A stretch of DNA of 59,034 nt, from the NCBI GenBank assembly GCA_002396505.1, contig DGYA01000035.1, positions 21,574-80,607 of the forward strand. Reading direction: 5' to 3'. Below, piece by piece: positions 57,701-59,034 of this stretch (position 1 is its first letter; each line of letters opens with the position of its first letter). The notes under the pieces were generated by a model. That model was not told the DNA's origin. It worked only from the letters and a program-made list of their open reading frames with translations, and made no database searches. A program made the position numbers and the translations under genes. This DNA is from Cyanobacteria bacterium UBA5018. GTDB lineage: Bacteria > Cyanobacteriota > Cyanobacteriia > PCC-6307 > Cyanobiaceae.

Positions 57701-58099
57701 GCGGAACTCGGCATCCGAGAAGGTGCGGTGAAACCACACCCCCAACTGCCAGGCGATCTTGAGGGTGCTGAGGGCGCTGGCATGGTCGCCGTAGAGCCCA
57801 TGGGTGGCGTCATTTCCTTTCGAGCGCAGGTCATGAAAGAGAGCTGACACCTCACGCTCAATCAGGCCATCGAACTCCAACCGTCGAATCAAGGCCAGTT
57901 GCGTCTCTTGGGCGCTGGTGAACACCCCAAACCTGGACGCCACCTGCTGGGCCAGCCGTTCACCAAGCTGCCTCAGCTTGATCAGTGCCGTATTCGGATC
58001 CTCGGGGAAATACCTTTCAGCTAGCGACCCAAGCCGGAACAACTGCTCGTCGTAACTGCGCAGATGGACGAAGTTAGTGCTCACAGCATCTCCGCCCAT
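54731..58099 (-). CDS. hsdR: Type I restriction subunit (EcoKI-like HsdR)
   Basis: A 1122-residue motor-nuclease. The N-terminal part (FVHLRSYDEQLFRLGSLAER, DLRSKGNDATHG) is of the DUF4145-bearing EcoKI type, then a coiled coil (about 150-215), then the PD-(D/E)xK nuclease (ADYVLFVGLTPYAAVEAKRA). Helicase motifs: LAMATGTGKTKTCIALIYRL, VVDECHRGYL, IGLTATPALHT, TVDLLSTGVDVP, DQMIGRATRLC. Complete C-terminus. The ATG at 58097-58099 lies inside the end of the small upstream ORF. Confidence 0.96.
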   Translation of the reverse strand: MGGDAVSTNFVHLRSYDEQLFRLGSLAERYFPEDPNTALIKLRQLGERLAQQVASRFGVFTSAQETQLALIRRLEFDGLIEREVSALFHDLRSKGNDATHGLYGDHASALSTLKIAWQLGVWFHRTFSDAEFRSGPFRPPQPPADESEGLRAELASLQSALDAFRAQGGAVAEQLNATEAQLQQALDDQQQWEQLATAVEADKVALAAQLQALQNAATRQPAAVSAGLLQAARKAAGSIELDEAATRQLIDEQLRQAGWEADTQTLRYGKGARPQKNRNLAIAEWPTSSGPADYVLFVGLTPYAAVEAKRANKDVAGKLPQAERYCRDFQPSEETELKAQGWGSAGEYRIPFAFSSNGRPFLNQLRTKSGIWFRDLRRSDNLAGPLERWYSAEGLKALSRQDVDLAQAKLRQELFSFGFPLRPYQRRAIEATEAAIAAGQREIMLAMATGTGKTKTCIALIYRLLKTGRFRRVLFLVDRSELGTQAADAFKETRMESLQSFADIYGIKELGEREAESDTRVHIATVQAMVQRLLLGSEEEKPTVDTYDLIVVDECHRGYLLDRELSELELRFRDFNDYVSKYRRVIEMFDAVKIGLTATPALHTVSIFGKPVFVYSYREAVVDGFLVDHEPPIRINTELSSEGIGWAAGEEVKFYDPTTTQIDKFTTPDELRFEVEAFNRKVITDSFNQVVCDALADELDPFSPYKTLIFCVSDAHADLVVMLLKEAFQQRYGSVPNDAVAKITGASDKPKQLIRRFKNEAFPNVAVTVDLLSTGVDVPAICNIVFLRRMNSRILYDQMIGRATRLCDAIDKTHFRIFDAVRIYEALKNFTDMKPVVVNPNISFSQLFQELETTEGEESELVRQQLIAKLRRKQQRLSENQTAQFRLLTGEEPAAFINRLQQLPITEARRWLGTISGLAELLDQQWDGPAKPQFLSEHDDALRSIERGYGEATRPEDYLDGFTAFVRDSGNDLPALTTVLQRPWELTRKDLRELRLALDQRGYNEATLATAWRETTNQAMAASIMGYIRQAAFGDPLVPYDQRVDKALQRILASRSWTTPQRQWLQRIANQTKAITIVDREALDDDLLFFKREGGGWPRLNRMFGGELDGVLREFKREVWAA

Positions 58100-58215
58100 T
58101 GGCAGATCTTCTCATGCATCAGACGGCGGCTCTCAACCAGGAATGCACCGTAGTTCAAGGGTTGGCCACCCAGTTGAGGCGCGGGATCGATAATAGGTAG
58201 TGGTCTTGTTGACAT
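58081..58215 (-). CDS. Small 44-residue protein overlapping the hsdR start
   Basis: From ATG 58213-58215 with an AAGGG Shine-Dalgarno about nine bases upstream the frame reads MSTRPLPIIDPAPQLGGQPL, NYGAFLVESRRLMHEKICQW, AEML. It ends 19 bases inside hsdR in another frame. The composition is protein-like and the good ribosome site supports translation. It could be a real small partner of the R-M complex or a leader that couples hsdR translation. No family recognised. Confidence 0.55.
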   Translation of the reverse strand: MSTRPLPIIDPAPQLGGQPLNYGAFLVESRRLMHEKICQWAEML

Positions 58216-58349
58216 GAGATGAACCCTTGCAAGAGAACGAATCCGATCCTGGCCCGTGATGAAAGAACTTATATTATGCAAACAAATATACCCTGTGCAA
58301 CTCGTCCTAGCACCTGGCGATTCAAGGTGGCCTCGGCGCCTGGCCACCC

Positions 58350-58700
58350 CATGCCCCCGCAAGTCCTCCCCCCCCCGGCCTCTACGAGCAACTCCTCACC
58401 GAAGGCATGGAGGAGCAGCTGCGCAACTCCATGAAACCCTGATCGCCACCCACGCCATGGATCCCCAGGAGCCCCGCGCCTGCTGGCCCGGCCAGCGCTA
58501 CATCCACCACATCGAGCGCGGCAGCAACGGGCTGCTGTTGGTGCGGGAGGAGAACAAAGGCGGCGCGATCACGCTGCCGTTCCTGTGCCTCGGCTTCGCC
58601 GATTACATGAGCCACCAAGGCGAGCAGCAGAGTTGCGATCCGTTGGCGGCTGCACAAACCCATCCCCGGAGCGTCCGTCCCGGAGGTGGCACTGGCGGTA
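58350..58700 (+). pseudogene. Internally deleted copy of a DUF3427 helicase
   Basis: The ATG at 58351 begins MPPQVLP; after a run of nine C (58368-58376) another frame gives PGLYEQLLTEGMEEQLRNSM, paralleling the start MFPQDLSPGLYDHPLSEAGH of the helicase at 23975. Then, after a join, a C-terminal piece reads ACWPGQRYIHHIERGSNGLL, LVREENKGGAITLPFLCLGF, ADYMSHQGEQ, matching TGQRYIHHGSRGS...FRCLGFANYESHEGE. All PLD and helicase domains are missing. Confidence 0.8.
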
Positions 58701-58766
58701 TGAGGGGGGAAAGCGTCAACGGCAAGAGCTCGTCAGAAGGAGATCACTGAACCTGGGCAAGTGGTC

Positions 58767-59034
58767 TCATGCCGCCGCCCTCGCGGTGGCCAGACTGGTT
58801 TCGCTCAACCCCCGCTGATCCAGGGCCAGCTTCAGCTGGCGCAGATCCTGGCGGGTGAGTTTCCAGGGCCGCTGCAGCACGGTGGTGAACACCACACCGC
58901 CACTGGCGCGGTTGAGTAGTTCGCGCAGGTGTTCGCGACTGGCGGCCTGCAGGGGCGTTTGGCCGAGGATGTCGGCGCAGCGCTGGAACTGGCCGAAGAG
59001 TTGGTCGTCTAGGAGTTCGCTGAAAAACCCGGCC
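58767..59034 (-). pseudogene. Chimeric hsdR remnant (continues past window edge)
   Basis: The minus frame enters from the right edge as FFSELLDDQLFGQFQRCADI, LGQTPLQAASREHLRELLNR, ASGGVVFTT, then continues without a break as VLQRPWKLTRQDLRQLKLAL, DQRGLSETSLATARAAA and TGA (58767-58769). The first part belongs to the EcoR124-like HsdR group (the SGGVVFTTIQKF region). The second is the C-terminal region of the EcoKI-like HsdR seen at 54731. The join is at the shared TT(I/V)(L)Q. Confidence 0.75.

Noticed and set aside
1..59034. tRNA or rRNA genes
   Set aside because: I looked for T-loop GGTTCGAATCC-type signatures and CCA-flanked cloverleafs; the few GATTCGAA hits (for example near 43190) are within coding sequence and do not fold.

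Overview
The window comes from a GC-rich picocyanobacterium of the Cyanobium/Synechococcus type. Evidence is a cyanobacterial F-ATPase cluster with separate b and b' genes, a phycobilisome core set (apcE, apcA, apcB, apcC), System II cytochrome c biogenesis genes (ccdA, ccsB), a cyanobacterial PII gene behind a perfect NtcA box, and many GCGATCGC (HIP1) octamers, for example at 91-98. No rRNA, tRNA or CRISPR array was seen.
Layout. 1-4160 (minus): atpA (cut by the edge), atpH, atpF, atpG, atpE, atpB, atpI. 4467-5786 (minus): a SAM methyltransferase divergent from apcE. 5936-11643 (plus): apcE, a 1.4 kb gene-free T-rich repeat-bearing spacer, then apcABC and a strong terminator. 12110-19188: housekeeping block ftsW, ccdA, ccsB, queF, glnB, tlyA, purB.
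19.2-29.5 kb is an accessory island: an AT-rich secreted protein, a transposase fragment, a DUF3800 fragment, an HTH-ImmA/IrrE gene next to a truncated RelE/HigB-like toxin, a large PLD-SF2 helicase-DUF3427 protein preceded by two perfect palindromes, a broken Abi gene, a broken vapBC pair, and an intact Phd/ParE-type pair.
29.6-38.3 kb is a metal and sulfur block: DUF2256, a double DUF305 Met-rich protein, a CPC-type copper ATPase and a cupredoxin; then, on the other strand, TauE/SafE permease, rhodanese and persulfide dioxygenase-rhodanese, faced by an ArsR-type regulator, and an SDR-like protein. 38.6-43.9 kb: Ca2+/H+ antiporter, pentapeptide-repeat membrane protein, OsmC, a CrtISO/phytoene-dehydrogenase-like oxidoreductase, and a DCC protein.
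43.9-59.0 kb is a second defence island. It has remnants of an older type I R-M locus with an intact HigBA pair lying between the hsdR and hsdM scars, an AAA ATPase, a coupled J-domain plus HNH gene pair, and an intact type I R-M operon (small ORF, hsdR, aspartic protease, hsdM, hsdS, AlbA_2/Schlafen-like ATPase). At the right edge lie an internally deleted copy of the DUF3427 helicase and a chimeric hsdR scar.
The leads I think most worth testing are the J-domain/HNH pair (possibly with the AAA ATPase), the R-M operon that carries an aspartic protease and an AlbA_2 protein, and the exchangeable slot between hsdR and hsdM. Short in-frame or frame-breaking tandem repeats recur across the whole window, in core as well as accessory genes, and seem to be a property of this genome.
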